A program made the translations under genes and the position numbers. A stretch of 64,000 nt of DNA from Acidobacteria bacterium 28-9 (GTDB lineage: Bacteria > Acidobacteriota > Blastocatellia > Pyrinomonadales > Pyrinomonadaceae): positions 62,001-126,000 of the forward strand of contig MWYY01000115.1 in assembly GCA_002050355.1 (NCBI GenBank). The letters run 5' to 3'. Shown piece after piece: positions 1 through 8,681 of the stretch; positions within the stretch are counted from its first letter, which is position 1; the number at the start of each line of letters is the position of its first letter. The notes under the pieces are model-generated. The model saw only the letters and a program-made list of their open reading frames with translations, was not told the origin of the DNA and made no database searches.

Positions 1-888
1 TTTTGCGGCTCGTGCGGTTTTCAATTGCAGAACTCATCACCACACTTCATCCAACAGCCGCAATCGTTTGGTCAGCAATCGAATCAGCAGCAGGGTCAAC
101 AAATAAAACACCAAAATCAACAATCGCAAAATCTCGGTGGAGCATTTCGGTTTGACGATGACGGGCGCGGGCAAGGGCGCGGCTATTCGTGGGAAATCCA
201 GCACGAAGGCTCATTCGCTTTAGCAGTGGTAAATTTACAGGCTGAACAATCGATTTCCGCCGAAGCCGGCGCAATGGTTTCAATGTCTGCCAACGTTGAT
301 TTACACTCTGAATTAAAAGGCGGAGTTTTCGGCGCGTTTAAGCGTGCAGTCGGCGGTGAATCGGCTTTCGTTTCGACATTTACGTCACGAGGCGGCGCAG
401 GCGAAGTTACGCTTGCGCCGGGGGCGCCTGGTGATGTTGCCGGAATTGAGATGAATAACCAGACATTTATGGTGCAGTCGAGTTCGTATTTGGCAGGGGA
501 CACCAACTTGCAGGTTGAAACTAGATTCGGCGGCGCAAAATCCTGGCTCGGCGGCGAAGGCTTATTTCTTTTGCAGGTAAACGGAAGCGGTCTGCTGCTT
601 GTCTCTTCCTTCGGTGCGATTCATCGGAAAACTCTGCGCGCCGGCGAGCGATATGTTGTTGATACGGGACATCTAGTCGCTTGGGAAGGACAAATGCCCT
701 ATGAGTTGCGAAAGGCAGCAAAAAGTGGATTTTTCCGAAGTTTTTTAAGCGGCGAAGGATTGGTTGCAGAATTTTCAGGTCCCGGCGAACTTCTTATTCA
801 AACCCGTAATCTACGCGCTTTTGCCGGTCTTTTGAAACCGTTTTTCCCATCGCAAAGCGGCAGCAGCGGTTTTAAAATAGACATGTGA
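1..888 (+). CDS. AIM24/TIGR00266-family protein, 5' end cut by the window edge
   Basis: The reading frame is open from base 1, so the true start lies upstream. The first visible residues contain Cys-Gly-Ser-Cys-Gly, which looks like the second half of a zinc ribbon. A TTG at 25 is possible but would cut into that motif. A Gln/Ser-rich linker follows (about residues 10-50 of the visible part), then one globular AIM24 (DUF124) domain of about 220 residues. That domain is a beta-sandwich fold with the family's Gly-rich 'AEAGAMVSM' start, 'GGEGLFLLQVNG' centre and 'FSGPGELLIQTRN' end. Bacterial members have no settled function, and yeast Aim24 is mitochondrial. There is no signal peptide in the visible part. 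Family confidence is high; the zinc-ribbon fusion is inference from half a motif. Confidence 0.85.
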   Translation, partial: FCGSCGFQLQNSSPHFIQQPQSFGQQSNQQQGQQIKHQNQQSQNLGGAFRFDDDGRGQGRGYSWEIQHEGSFALAVVNLQAEQSISAEAGAMVSMSANVDLHSELKGGVFGAFKRAVGGESAFVSTFTSRGGAGEVTLAPGAPGDVAGIEMNNQTFMVQSSSYLAGDTNLQVETRFGGAKSWLGGEGLFLLQVNGSGLLLVSSFGAIHRKTLRAGERYVVDTGHLVAWEGQMPYELRKAAKSGFFRSFLSGEGLVAEFSGPGELLIQTRNLRAFAGLLKPFFPSQSGSSGFKIDM

Positions 889-937
889 AGATTTTATTTT
901 TTTTGAGAATAATTATCAGTTTAATTTTTCCCGCGTT

Positions 938-2761
938 ATGACGAAAATGAATGTTTATGATGAAACAACCCGCCAAGATTCGCCACTAAAAAGAAAAAAT
1001 GTTGAAACGGAACTTTTTGGTCAAGCGGTTTCAAGGGGAGTTGCAATCGGAAAGGTTGCCTGGTTGTACGGACAGAAGAGACAATATTATTGTATTGATT
1101 TAATGGAAAACCAAATTGAGGGCGAATTGCAGCGATTTCGTATCGCCGTTAGTCTGGCAAAACGACAAATTAAAAAAATTGCATCGCAAACAACCGAAAG
1201 CACCCGAACAAATAAAACAAGTATCCTCGACGCGCACCTTTTAATACTTGATGACAAATCTCTATCAAAAAAGATCGCAGACAAAATTCGGCTGAGAAAA
1301 GTTAATGCCGAATGGGCTGTGAAAGTCGTAACCGAAACTTACATCGCTGATTATAAATCCATTACAAGCACACATCTACGCGAGCGTTATATTGATTTGG
1401 AAGACGTTTCAGATCGCTTATTAAAGGTTCTCGGCGGCGAAAAACCTGATTTTCTGCTTCATAAAAATGCAGTTATCGTGGCAAAAGACATAAAACCTTC
1501 GTCCCTGATCGAATTATCCGAAAGCAGCCCAAAAGCGATTATTACCGAAAGAGGCGGCTGGACTTCGCATACATTTATTCTGGCGCGAGAAATGAATTTG
1601 CCTGCGGTTACCGGCATAGACGGCGTTTTGCAGCAAATCGAAACCGGTGATGAAGTTATCGTCGACGGATACAACGGAAAAATAATTTTGTATCCAACGG
1701 AAATGAATCTGCGCGAATATAAAATTGCCGCCAAAAAATTTAAGAGCGTTAAAGTAGAAAGTTTAAAAACCACCGGTGGAAAACTAAAAACTCTTGACGG
1801 ACGGGAAATAATTATCCGCGCCAATGTTGATTCGCCCCAAAATTTCTTAAAAGCAGAACGTGTGGGCGCGCGCGGCATCGGCTTGTATCGCTCTGAATTT
1901 TTGTTTAATCAATACAAAGATTTTCCTTCCGAAAAGGAGCAAATAAATGCTTATCAAAAGATTGCACGCCTTGTCGCAGAAGAAGCGGTTCAAATTCGGA
2001 CGTTTGATCTGAGCGTCGAGCATTTGACAGGCGAGCATTCGGAAAAAGAACAAAATCCCGCGCTTGGATTGCGCGGAATTCGACTTAGCTTGTCGCTCAC
2101 TGAACAATTTCGCATTCAATTAAGAGCTTTATTGCAAGCCTCTGCGGGAAACAAAATTGCCATAGTATTACCGATGATTTCCGATGTTTCCGAAATAATT
2201 TTGGCAAAAAAAATTTTGCAGGAAGAAAAAGAAAATTTGCAAGAGCGAAAAATCAAATCTGGAAATCCGCTTTTAGGCGCAATGATAGAAGTACCGGCGG
2301 CGGTTTTTACTGCTGACGATATCGCACGGGAAGTTGATTTTCTGAGTCTCGGAACGAACGATTTAGTACAGTATATTCTAGCAGTTGATCGTGATAATCC
2401 GGCGGTTGCCGATTGGTTTCGGACTCTTCATCCGGCAATTATCCGGGCGATAAAAACGGTTCTAACAGCAGCGGAAAATAATGATATTCCGGCGACTGTT
2501 TGCGGTGAAATGGCTGGTTCGCCTTTTTACGCGCCAATTTTAATCGGTCTCGGCGCGACGGTTTTGAGTATGAACGTAAATTCTATTTTGCGCGTGCGTA
2601 AAATCGTGTCAGGCATTGCTTTTGAAGAAACGCAGGAGATAGTCAAAACAATTGAAAAATGTAAAACAGCCGATGAAGTTGAAGATATGGTCAGAAATTA
2701 TTTTGTAGAAAAATGGTCTCATCTTTTTTCTTCCGATATTCTGCCGCCAAGGAAAAGCTGA
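938..2761 (+). CDS. ptsI: Phosphoenolpyruvate-protein phosphotransferase (PTS enzyme I) homologue
   Basis: 607 residues, the usual length for enzyme I, which takes phosphate from PEP on a histidine and passes it to HPr in the cytoplasm. Seen in order: N-terminal HPr-binding helical domain (about 27-170); phosphohistidine domain with G-G-W-T-S-H (about 206-211, His is the phospho-acceptor); and PEP-binding TIM barrel. The barrel shows G-L-Y-R-S-E-F-L-F, I-E-V-P-A-A, G-T-N-D-L-V-Q-Y and the active-site Cys in C-G-E-M-A-G (about 522). The usual D-I-G-G-D-K PEP-binding loop reads D-L-S-V-E-H, so the glycines and the lysine are lost. No HPr or enzyme II gene is in the window. It may serve a regulatory PTS or use a non-standard substrate. 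About 50 bases separate it from the gene upstream. Confidence 0.85.
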   Translation: MTKMNVYDETTRQDSPLKRKNVETELFGQAVSRGVAIGKVAWLYGQKRQYYCIDLMENQIEGELQRFRIAVSLAKRQIKKIASQTTESTRTNKTSILDAHLLILDDKSLSKKIADKIRLRKVNAEWAVKVVTETYIADYKSITSTHLRERYIDLEDVSDRLLKVLGGEKPDFLLHKNAVIVAKDIKPSSLIELSESSPKAIITERGGWTSHTFILAREMNLPAVTGIDGVLQQIETGDEVIVDGYNGKIILYPTEMNLREYKIAAKKFKSVKVESLKTTGGKLKTLDGREIIIRANVDSPQNFLKAERVGARGIGLYRSEFLFNQYKDFPSEKEQINAYQKIARLVAEEAVQIRTFDLSVEHLTGEHSEKEQNPALGLRGIRLSLSLTEQFRIQLRALLQASAGNKIAIVLPMISDVSEIILAKKILQEEKENLQERKIKSGNPLLGAMIEVPAAVFTADDIAREVDFLSLGTNDLVQYILAVDRDNPAVADWFRTLHPAIIRAIKTVLTAAENNDIPATVCGEMAGSPFYAPILIGLGATVLSMNVNSILRVRKIVSGIAFEETQEIVKTIEKCKTADEVEDMVRNYFVEKWSHLFSSDILPPRKS

Positions 2762-2958
2762 AAGCTGAGAAAACTTTTAGTCATTAAGACATAATTTGGT
2801 GCTAATGTCATAAAAGAAAAAAATAACCATAACCGATTTCAAAAGCGGGAAACACAATTGAAGTAATAAAAATTATAAACAAGAGAAAACTTAAAAGATA
2901 TAATCGAACATTTTAAAATTTGCAAAACAAATTGTAATTTTTCAAAACTTATTGTTAA

Positions 2959-2964
2959 TATAAT
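2959..2964 (+). promoter_or_regulatory. Candidate -10 box for rnpB
   Basis: A perfect TATAAT lies 5 bases before the first base of the RNase P RNA P1 helix, the right place for a sigma-70 -10 element. No convincing -35 is seen at 17 bases upstream; TTGTAA at 2932 would need a 21-base spacer. The 200 bases between the ptsI stop and here hold nothing else I recognise. Confidence 0.5.
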
Positions 2965-2968
2965 CAAG

Positions 2969-3462
2969 CCAGGCAAACGGGAGCAAATCAGGCAGTCGCT
3001 TTTAAATTTATAAATAAAAGAGGAAAGTCCGAACACCGTAGGGCAGCGAGCCGGATAACATCCGGGCGTTTGACGACAAATCAAACGATGACAAGTGCAA
3101 CAGAGAACAGACCAGCCACGCGCAGGTTTTAGATTTAAGATTTCAGATCTCTGGAATTTATGATTTGAAACCTTGTGGTTATGGGTGAAACGGTGCGGTT
3201 GTTATTTATTATAACAACTTAAAGTAAGAGCGCACCAGCGCGTTTGGTAACAAGCGCGGCTAGGCAAACTCCTCGCGGTGCAAGACCAAATAGGGAAACA
3301 CAAATTGAGTTGCCCGCTCAGGCTGTCCGCTATTTGCGGACTCATGTTTCCGGGTAGGTCGCTCGAATTGTTCGGTAACGAACAATCTAGATGAATGATT
3401 GCCGCTTTGAAATGATGCAAAGCTACAAAATTCGGCTTATAGAATTGTTCCGGTATGCTTGG
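2969..3462 (+). ncRNA. rnpB: RNase P RNA, bacterial type A, with two extra hairpins
   Basis: The catalytic RNA of RNase P, which trims tRNA 5' leaders. Conserved cores are plain: the gaggaaagtccg block after the P1-P3 region (about 3019), the agggca/ggataacatccggg block, gtgcaacagaga, gggtgaaa, taagagcgcacc, the caagaccaaataggg block, tagatgaatgattgccg and the 3' ttcggcttat. P1 is formed by 2969-2986 with 3445-3462. At about 494 nt it is longer than the 377-nt E. coli RNA. The extra length is mainly an extended P12-like hairpin (3124-3173) and an 8-bp hairpin with a 5-nt loop (3198-3218), inserted where E. coli reads straight from gtgcgg to taagagcgcacc. The ends are set by P1 pairing and may be off by a few bases. 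Confidence 0.96.
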
Positions 3463-3505
3463 TTTTATAATTATTTATAAAATTTGGAGGAACAAATAAA
3501 TTTTT

Positions 3506-3784
3506 ATGGCAAACCGAAAAGGAGTTTTTATCGGAGCTTATGTTCCAAACGAATTAAAGGAATCCCTGCGCCGCCGCGCCGCTTCAGAACATCGAACTTT
3601 GTCGCAAGAAATTACGCGCATTTTGGTTGAAGCCGTTCACGGCAAAGCTCTGCCGGCTGGCAGTGTTGACCGCAGAAACGCTGCTGCTGTTCCGCGTCGA
3701 CGTCTGACAGACCCGATGCCGCGCCGCCGCACCGAAGATTTGCCGTATGTGGCGAGCAAAGATAGCGACAAAGATAAAGAGTAA
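3506..3784 (+). CDS. Small ribbon-helix-helix (Arc/FitA-type) DNA-binding protein
   Basis: 92 residues. Residues 7-45 match the ribbon-helix-helix pattern: a strand (F-I-G-A-Y-V-P), helix A (ELKESLRRRAASEHR) and helix B after T-L-S-Q-E-I-T-R-I-L. Such proteins bind operator DNA as dimers. The tail (46-92) is Arg/Pro/Asp-rich and looks disordered. A strong GGAGG at 3486-3490 precedes the ATG by 15 bases. No toxin gene is adjacent (the next gene encodes a TPR membrane protein), so it is more likely a stand-alone regulator than an antitoxin. Its targets are unknown. Confidence 0.75.
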   Translation: MANRKGVFIGAYVPNELKESLRRRAASEHRTLSQEITRILVEAVHGKALPAGSVDRRNAAAVPRRRLTDPMPRRRTEDLPYVASKDSDKDKE

Positions 3785-3876
3785 GTATTTGAAAAATCGA
3801 AGATTCTCGAGCGTTGTAAATTTGAAAAACAACGCTCATCGCTTTTTAAAAGCCGTTTTGGTAAAATTCGTCTTGA

Positions 3877-4623
3877 ATGAACAAAAAAGTTTTTTGGTTA
3901 TCCATTTTCGCAATTTTAGTGAGTTTTATCGGGGGCTTTCTGGTTGCAAATTCGCTTAACCGATATGAGATGAACGCGCTTCGTGCAGAAAATGAAAATT
4001 TAAAAAATACTCAAAACGAAACAAATCAACAGCAAGTAGAACTTTCTTTGAGTGATGAAGAAATCAAGCGAAAAATCATTGAAGCCGACCAAAATCCGAC
4101 AAACATTTCTTTTCAAAAAAATCTCGGTTTAGCTTTGTATAATTATGCTTCGATGAAGCAAAACGTCGAGCTTCTGGCGGAAGTTTCACGCCTACTAAAC
4201 CGTGTTTACGAAAAAAATCCCAAAGATTACGAGGCATTGGTTGCGATGGGTAATATAAATTTCGATATCGGATATTTCGGAAAGAATAACGACAATTTTC
4301 AAAAGGCACGAGTCTTTTATGAAGAAGCACTGAAACAAAAACCGAATGATGAAAACGTGTTGACCGATTTGGGCTTAACCTTTTATTTATCAAATCCGCC
4401 GGAAACCGAACGGGCAATAGTCGAATTTCAAAAATCTTTACAGCAAAATCCGAAAGACGAAAAAACCTTGCAAGTAATGACTCAAGCACTTTTAAGTCAA
4501 AACAAAAAAGAGGAAGCGAAAAAATATTGGGCGAGATTAAAGGATATAAATCCGAATAATCAAATTTTCAGCTCCCAAAATTCGCTGCCCGTTCAAGACG
4601 AAGAAATTTTACAAAAACAATGA
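3877..4623 (+). CDS. Membrane-anchored TPR protein
   Basis: 248 residues. One N-terminal membrane segment (about 5-27) is followed by a short coiled-coil-like stretch (about 32-60, heptad-like EMNALRAENENL). Three or four tetratricopeptide repeats then run from about 75 to 225 (N-P-K-D-Y-E-A-L, K-P-N-D-E-N-V-L-T-D-L-G and N-P-K-D-E-K-T-L are repeat starts). The layout recalls the periplasmic TPR part of CcmI/CycH, but no cytochrome c maturation gene is near, so I do not assign that role. Its stop overlaps the next start by ATGA, so the two are translationally coupled. It probably acts as a protein-interaction scaffold at the inner membrane. Confidence 0.7.
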   Translation: MNKKVFWLSIFAILVSFIGGFLVANSLNRYEMNALRAENENLKNTQNETNQQQVELSLSDEEIKRKIIEADQNPTNISFQKNLGLALYNYASMKQNVELLAEVSRLLNRVYEKNPKDYEALVAMGNINFDIGYFGKNNDNFQKARVFYEEALKQKPNDENVLTDLGLTFYLSNPPETERAIVEFQKSLQQNPKDEKTLQVMTQALLSQNKKEEAKKYWARLKDINPNNQIFSSQNSLPVQDEEILQKQ

Positions 4624-4913
4624 AATGGCTGATTTTGTTACTTCTGGTTGGAATTGCCGGTGTATTAATTGCCACCAGATTCCGACGCCAAATTCAAACC
4701 GGAATTTATCTCTGGCGTATGTTTACAAAAATGCGCCAAATGAGTCAAACTGACGAGAAGCGAATTGAACAAAAGGCAAATTCAAAAGAAGTTCCGCTTG
4801 TCAGATGCGCCAGGTGCGGAACTTGGATACCGCAAACAAAAGCCTTAAATCTGCGTTCAAAAGTTTTTTACTGCTCGGCAAATTGTATGGAAACCGCGGT
4901 AAAAGTCGGTTGA
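4620..4913 (+). CDS. Small membrane protein with a C-terminal zinc-ribbon-like motif (PP0621-like)
   Basis: 97 residues: a membrane segment at 2-19, a basic amphipathic stretch, then C-x2-C (residues 63 and 66, in R-C-A-R-C-G-T-W-I-P) and a second pair Y-C-S-A-N-C near the C terminus. This gives four cysteines spaced like a treble-clef or MYND-type zinc site. It resembles small PP0621-family proteins of unknown function. It starts inside the stop of the TPR gene (ATGA at 4620) and probably works with it at the membrane. The stop lies 5 bases from the convergent prepilin peptidase stop. Confidence 0.65.
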   Translation: MKWLILLLLVGIAGVLIATRFRRQIQTGIYLWRMFTKMRQMSQTDEKRIEQKANSKEVPLVRCARCGTWIPQTKALNLRSKVFYCSANCMETAVKVG

Positions 4914-4918
4914 GTTTT

Positions 4919-5815
4919 TTAACGCGGAAAAAAAGTGTCGAAATACCATTTAATCATTTGTTCACCGAATAAAAGTGAGAGAATTGCTCCCGTACCTAGA
5001 AAAGTTCCAAATGGAATTTGAGTTTGCAAATCTTTATTTTTTTGTTTGGCAATAATAAAAATCCCAAAGACTGCGCCGGAAAACGCACCGAGAAAAATTG
5101 TCAGAATCGCCAGTCGCCAGCCGAGAAGCACGCCGACGGCGAACATCATTTTTACATCACCTAAACCCATCGCTTCTACTCCCCGCAAACGTTTCCAAAT
5201 TCCGCCGACCAGCCACAGAAAACCGCCGCCAACCAATGCGCCCAAAACCGCTCCGACCAGAGAAACTAGCCAAATTGGTGAGTCATCTAATTGATTTAAG
5301 GGAAATGTTTTTAAATCGGAAAAAATTTCTACGCCTGAAAATAGAGGAAAAATTAACCTGACAACTAAAGCAAAAACGAGTAACGGATAAGTTATAAGAT
5401 TTGGCAAAATCATATGTTCAGCGTCAATGAACATCAGGGTAATAATCGAAGCGGCAAAAACCAAACAAACGGGTAGAAAAGCGTTAAAACCGATCTGCCT
5501 AAAAACGAGAATAAAAATTAAAGCAGTAAAAAATTCGACAGATGGATAACGCTGAGAAATTTTCTCATTACAGTGACGGCAGTTTCCGCCTAAGATAAAC
5601 CAGCTAAGAATCGGAATATTATCATAAAATTTAATTGGATTTTTACATTTGGGGCAAGCTGAAGTGGGAAAAATAATTGATTCTCCGTTTGGAACGCGGT
5701 AAATAACGACGTTTAAAAAACTTCCAACCAATGCACCGAAAACGAAAACAAAAATATAATTAATAATCTCCGGCATTTCGGTTTTCGTTTCAAAGAAAGC
5801 TGGAAAAAAGTTCAT
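4919..5815 (-). CDS. Prepilin peptidase / N-methyltransferase (A24 family, PilD-type)
   Basis: 298 residues of an inner-membrane aspartyl protease that cleaves type IV pilin-like leader peptides and N-methylates the new end. The N-terminal membrane segment contains G-S-F-L-N-V-V-I-Y-R. It is followed by the four-Cys zinc site (C-P-K-C and C-R-H-C, about 55-85) found in bifunctional members. The two catalytic aspartates are in F-I-D-A-E-H-M and G-L-G-D-V-K-M-M. About eight membrane segments are visible. An internal ATG at 5776 (M-P-E-I-I-N) begins exactly where many family members start and is an alternative start. No pilin or secretion genes are in the window, so its substrates are encoded elsewhere. 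Confidence 0.93.
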   Translation of the reverse strand: MNFFPAFFETKTEMPEIINYIFVFVFGALVGSFLNVVIYRVPNGESIIFPTSACPKCKNPIKFYDNIPILSWFILGGNCRHCNEKISQRYPSVEFFTALIFILVFRQIGFNAFLPVCLVFAASIITLMFIDAEHMILPNLITYPLLVFALVVRLIFPLFSGVEIFSDLKTFPLNQLDDSPIWLVSLVGAVLGALVGGGFLWLVGGIWKRLRGVEAMGLGDVKMMFAVGVLLGWRLAILTIFLGAFSGAVFGIFIIAKQKNKDLQTQIPFGTFLGTGAILSLLFGEQMIKWYFDTFFPR

Positions 5816-5987
5816 CGATGGAAAATCTCAAAGGGGAAGAATTTGATTTTGGGAAAAAAGAAAAACACATGATTTCGATTTTGCATTTATTTAATATCAT
5901 AAACTTTTAAGTCTGAAAGTAAAAGAAAAACCATTTCTGACTTTTTTAAATTACAATTTAAAATAATTTCTTTTAAGATAAAATTGA

Positions 5988-7037
5988 ATGATGGAAAAGG
6001 AAAAACCTCTAATAGAATTAACAAAAAAAGGATTATATTGCGAACACGGTGATTTTTTTATCGACCCGTGGCTGCCGGTCAAAAAGGCAATTTTAACGCA
6101 CGCCCACGCTGACCACACATATCGGGGAAATCAAAACTATCTCGTACCAAAAGAAGGCGAACGACTTTCGCGCATACGGCTCGGCGACGAAGCAAAGATT
6201 TCAACGAGTAGTTACGGTGAAGTTCAAAATATTAAAGGGGTAAAAGTTTCTTTTCATCCGGCGGGACACGTTCTCGGCTCGGCGCAGGTTCGAGTTGAAT
6301 ACAAAGGCGAAGTTTGGGTTATATCCGGCGATTATAAATTGACGCCCGATGCGACGTGCGCGCCGTTTGAATCGGTTCGTTGTCATAAATTTATCTCCGA
6401 AGCGACCTTTGGATTGCCGATTTATCGCTGGACCCCGACTGAGCAGATTTTCGAACAAATAAACCAATGGTGGCGACACAATCGTGAATGCGGAAAGGCT
6501 GCGGTGATTTTCGCCTACGCGCTCGGTAAATCGCAGCGCATATTAAACGGCATTGACCGGAGCATCGGGAAAATTTTTACACACGGCGCGGTTGAAAGAT
6601 TAAACGACGCTTATCGGCAAAGCAAAGTTGATTTGCCGGAAACAAAATACGTCGGTGCGGTTAAAAATAAAAAAGATTTCATCGGCTCGCTGATTGTCGC
6701 CACGCCTTCGTCTGCAGGTTCGGCTTGGCTCAAGCGTTTCGGCAGTCATTCGACGGCGTTTGCTTCGGGCTGGATGGTTGTGCGCGGCGCACGTCGAAGA
6801 AAAGCGGTTGACAGAGGTTTCGTTTTGTCCGACCACGCAGATTGGACGGAACTTCAAACCGCAATTAGAGAAACACGCGCCGAAAAGGTTTTTGTAACGC
6901 ACGGTTTTATATCGGAACTTGTGCGCTGGCTAAATGAAAACGGTGTGAATGCCGAACCTTTGAAGATAAATTATTTTGGAGACGACGAACTGGAAGATGT
7001 TCTAAAAGATGAATTTGTAGAAAAGGAATTGCAATAA
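5988..7037 (+). CDS. Ligase-associated DNA exonuclease (MBL / beta-CASP fold)
   Basis: 349 residues with the metallo-beta-lactamase metal motif T-H-A-H-A-D-H (about 38-44), a later H-P-A-G-H-V-L-G-S-A, S-G-D-Y-K and a final L-S-D-H-A-D-W. This is the order seen in SNM1/beta-CASP nucleases and in the bacterial TIGR04122 ligase-associated exonucleases. The neighbouring ATP-dependent ligase, 24 bases downstream on the same strand, is the usual partner and supports a role in DNA end processing before ligation. The phosphoesterase and Lhr-type helicase that often complete this set are not in the window. ATG codons at 5988 and 5991 are both possible. Confidence 0.9.
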   Translation: MMEKEKPLIELTKKGLYCEHGDFFIDPWLPVKKAILTHAHADHTYRGNQNYLVPKEGERLSRIRLGDEAKISTSSYGEVQNIKGVKVSFHPAGHVLGSAQVRVEYKGEVWVISGDYKLTPDATCAPFESVRCHKFISEATFGLPIYRWTPTEQIFEQINQWWRHNRECGKAAVIFAYALGKSQRILNGIDRSIGKIFTHGAVERLNDAYRQSKVDLPETKYVGAVKNKKDFIGSLIVATPSSAGSAWLKRFGSHSTAFASGWMVVRGARRRKAVDRGFVLSDHADWTELQTAIRETRAEKVFVTHGFISELVRWLNENGVNAEPLKINYFGDDELEDVLKDEFVEKELQ

Positions 7038-7061
7038 AATTTTGTGCCCGGTTTTAATCTA

Positions 7062-8681
7062 ATGAAATTATTCACCGAACTTTACACAGAACTCGAACAG
7101 ACAAACAAAACTAACGAAAAAGTGGAGGCACTGAAATTTTATTTCAAACGTGCCGCGCCAAACGACGCTGCGTGGGCTTTATATTTTTTGTCGGGCAGAA
7201 AACCGCGCCAGATTGTACCTTCAAAAAAATTGCGTGATTGGGCGATAGAATTGTCTGGAATTCCCGAATGGCTTTATGAAGAATCGCGCGATACGGTCGG
7301 CGACGGATCGGAAACAATAGCGCTTCTTTTACCGAATAACGCAACCGTTGACGAAACGCCGCTGCACATTTTAGTTGAAAAAAGGCTGTTACCGTTGCGT
7401 GCTTCAGACGAATCAAATCAATACGAAGAAGTTATTTCAACCTGGCAAAAAATGAATTATGCCCAGCGGCTGGTTTATAACAAGATGATTTCGGGGAGCT
7501 TTCGCGTCGGCGTTTCGCAGCTTCTTGTAACGCGTGCTTTGTCGCAATTGTGCGGACAGCCTACCGATATTATTGCAATGAGATTAATGGGTGCCTGGGA
7601 ACCAACTGCGGAGTTTTACCAAACAGTTATCAACAGTGAGGTAAACGAGGCAGAAAGACCGATCGCGCGCCCTTTTCCCTTTTATCTGGCTCATCAGATT
7701 GATTTTCCGCTCGAAAAACTCGGCAACATCAACGAATGGCAAGCCGAATGGAAATGGGATGGCATTCGCGCTCAGGTAATAAAGCGCGAAAATCAGGTTT
7801 TTGTTTGGTCACGCGGCGAAGATTTAATAACCGAACGCTTTCCCGAAATTGCGCGTGCCGCCGAATTTTTGCCAAACGGGACGGTTTTAGACGGAGAAAT
7901 ATTGCCCTGGCTGGATAATGCGGTTCAGCCATTCACGGAATTGCAGAAACGCATCGGGAGAAAAAACCTGTCGGCAAAGCTGCTGGCGGAAGTTCCAGTA
8001 ATTGTTCAAACCTATGATTTACTGGAGTTTCAGGACAAAGATTTACGCGGCGAAACTTTTTCACAAAGACGAAAAACTCTCGAAAAAGTTGTAAAAACTC
8101 TGGACGAGCCTGCGAAAAATGTTTTTCGCCTGACCGAATCTGTCAAAGCAGATAGTTGGGAAGATTTGCAGGAAAAAAGAGAACAAAGCCGCTTGCTGAA
8201 AGTCGAAGGTTTTATGCTCAAAAAACTCGCGTCGCCTTATCGCGTCGGGCGTGTACGCGGCGATTGGTGGAAATGGAAAATCGACCCTTTGACAGTTGAC
8301 GCTGTTTTACTCTATGCGCAAAAGGGAACAGGAAAACGTTCCGGTTTGTTCACCGATTACACGTTCGCCGTCTGGTCTGGCGGCGAACTCGTTCCGTTCG
8401 CTAAGGCTTATTCGGGTTTGACTGATGCTGAAATTCGCAAAGTGGACAGATTTGTACGCGAAAACACGAAGGAAACTTTCGGTCCCGTCCGCAGCATCGT
8501 GCCGCAACTAGTTTTTGAACTCGCCTTTGAAGCAATTCAAAAATCCAATCGTCATAAATCCGGCGTTGCCGTTCGTTTTCCGAGAATTTTGCGTTGGCGC
8601 GACGACAAAAAAATTGAAGAAGCCGATTCCCTTGAAACGATTCACGCACTTCTGGAAAGTTTGGAAGGAAACGGAAAATGA
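7062..8681 (+). CDS. ATP-dependent DNA ligase
   Basis: About 539 residues from the ATG at 7062. A GTG at 7044 would add six residues that the family lacks, while M-K-L-F-T-E-L-Y is a typical family start. The N-terminal DNA-binding domain runs to about 200. The adenylation domain has the ligase lysine in W-K-W-D-G-I-R (about 230), then S-R-G-E-D, the D-G-E-I-L motif and F-M-L-K-K, followed by the C-terminal OB fold (W-W-K-W-K and D-A-V-L-L-Y-A). It seals nicks using ATP, alongside the NAD-dependent LigA expected elsewhere. It overlaps the downstream uvrC start by ATGA, so exonuclease, ligase and UvrC form one operon. Confidence 0.93.
   Translation: MKLFTELYTELEQTNKTNEKVEALKFYFKRAAPNDAAWALYFLSGRKPRQIVPSKKLRDWAIELSGIPEWLYEESRDTVGDGSETIALLLPNNATVDETPLHILVEKRLLPLRASDESNQYEEVISTWQKMNYAQRLVYNKMISGSFRVGVSQLLVTRALSQLCGQPTDIIAMRLMGAWEPTAEFYQTVINSEVNEAERPIARPFPFYLAHQIDFPLEKLGNINEWQAEWKWDGIRAQVIKRENQVFVWSRGEDLITERFPEIARAAEFLPNGTVLDGEILPWLDNAVQPFTELQKRIGRKNLSAKLLAEVPVIVQTYDLLEFQDKDLRGETFSQRRKTLEKVVKTLDEPAKNVFRLTESVKADSWEDLQEKREQSRLLKVEGFMLKKLASPYRVGRVRGDWWKWKIDPLTVDAVLLYAQKGTGKRSGLFTDYTFAVWSGGELVPFAKAYSGLTDAEIRKVDRFVRENTKETFGPVRSIVPQLVFELAFEAIQKSNRHKSGVAVRFPRILRWRDDKKIEEADSLETIHALLESLEGNGK

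Noticed and set aside
3202-3420. Open frame of 72 codons on the minus strand
   Set aside because: It lies wholly within the RNase P RNA gene, whose conserved blocks explain the sequence.
3506-3784. Antitoxin of a toxin-antitoxin pair
   Set aside because: The ribbon-helix-helix protein has no PIN or RelE-type gene next to it; the adjacent gene encodes a TPR membrane protein.
3747-3959. 70-codon plus-strand frame between the RHH and TPR genes
   Set aside because: It overlaps both better-supported genes in another frame and has no motif.
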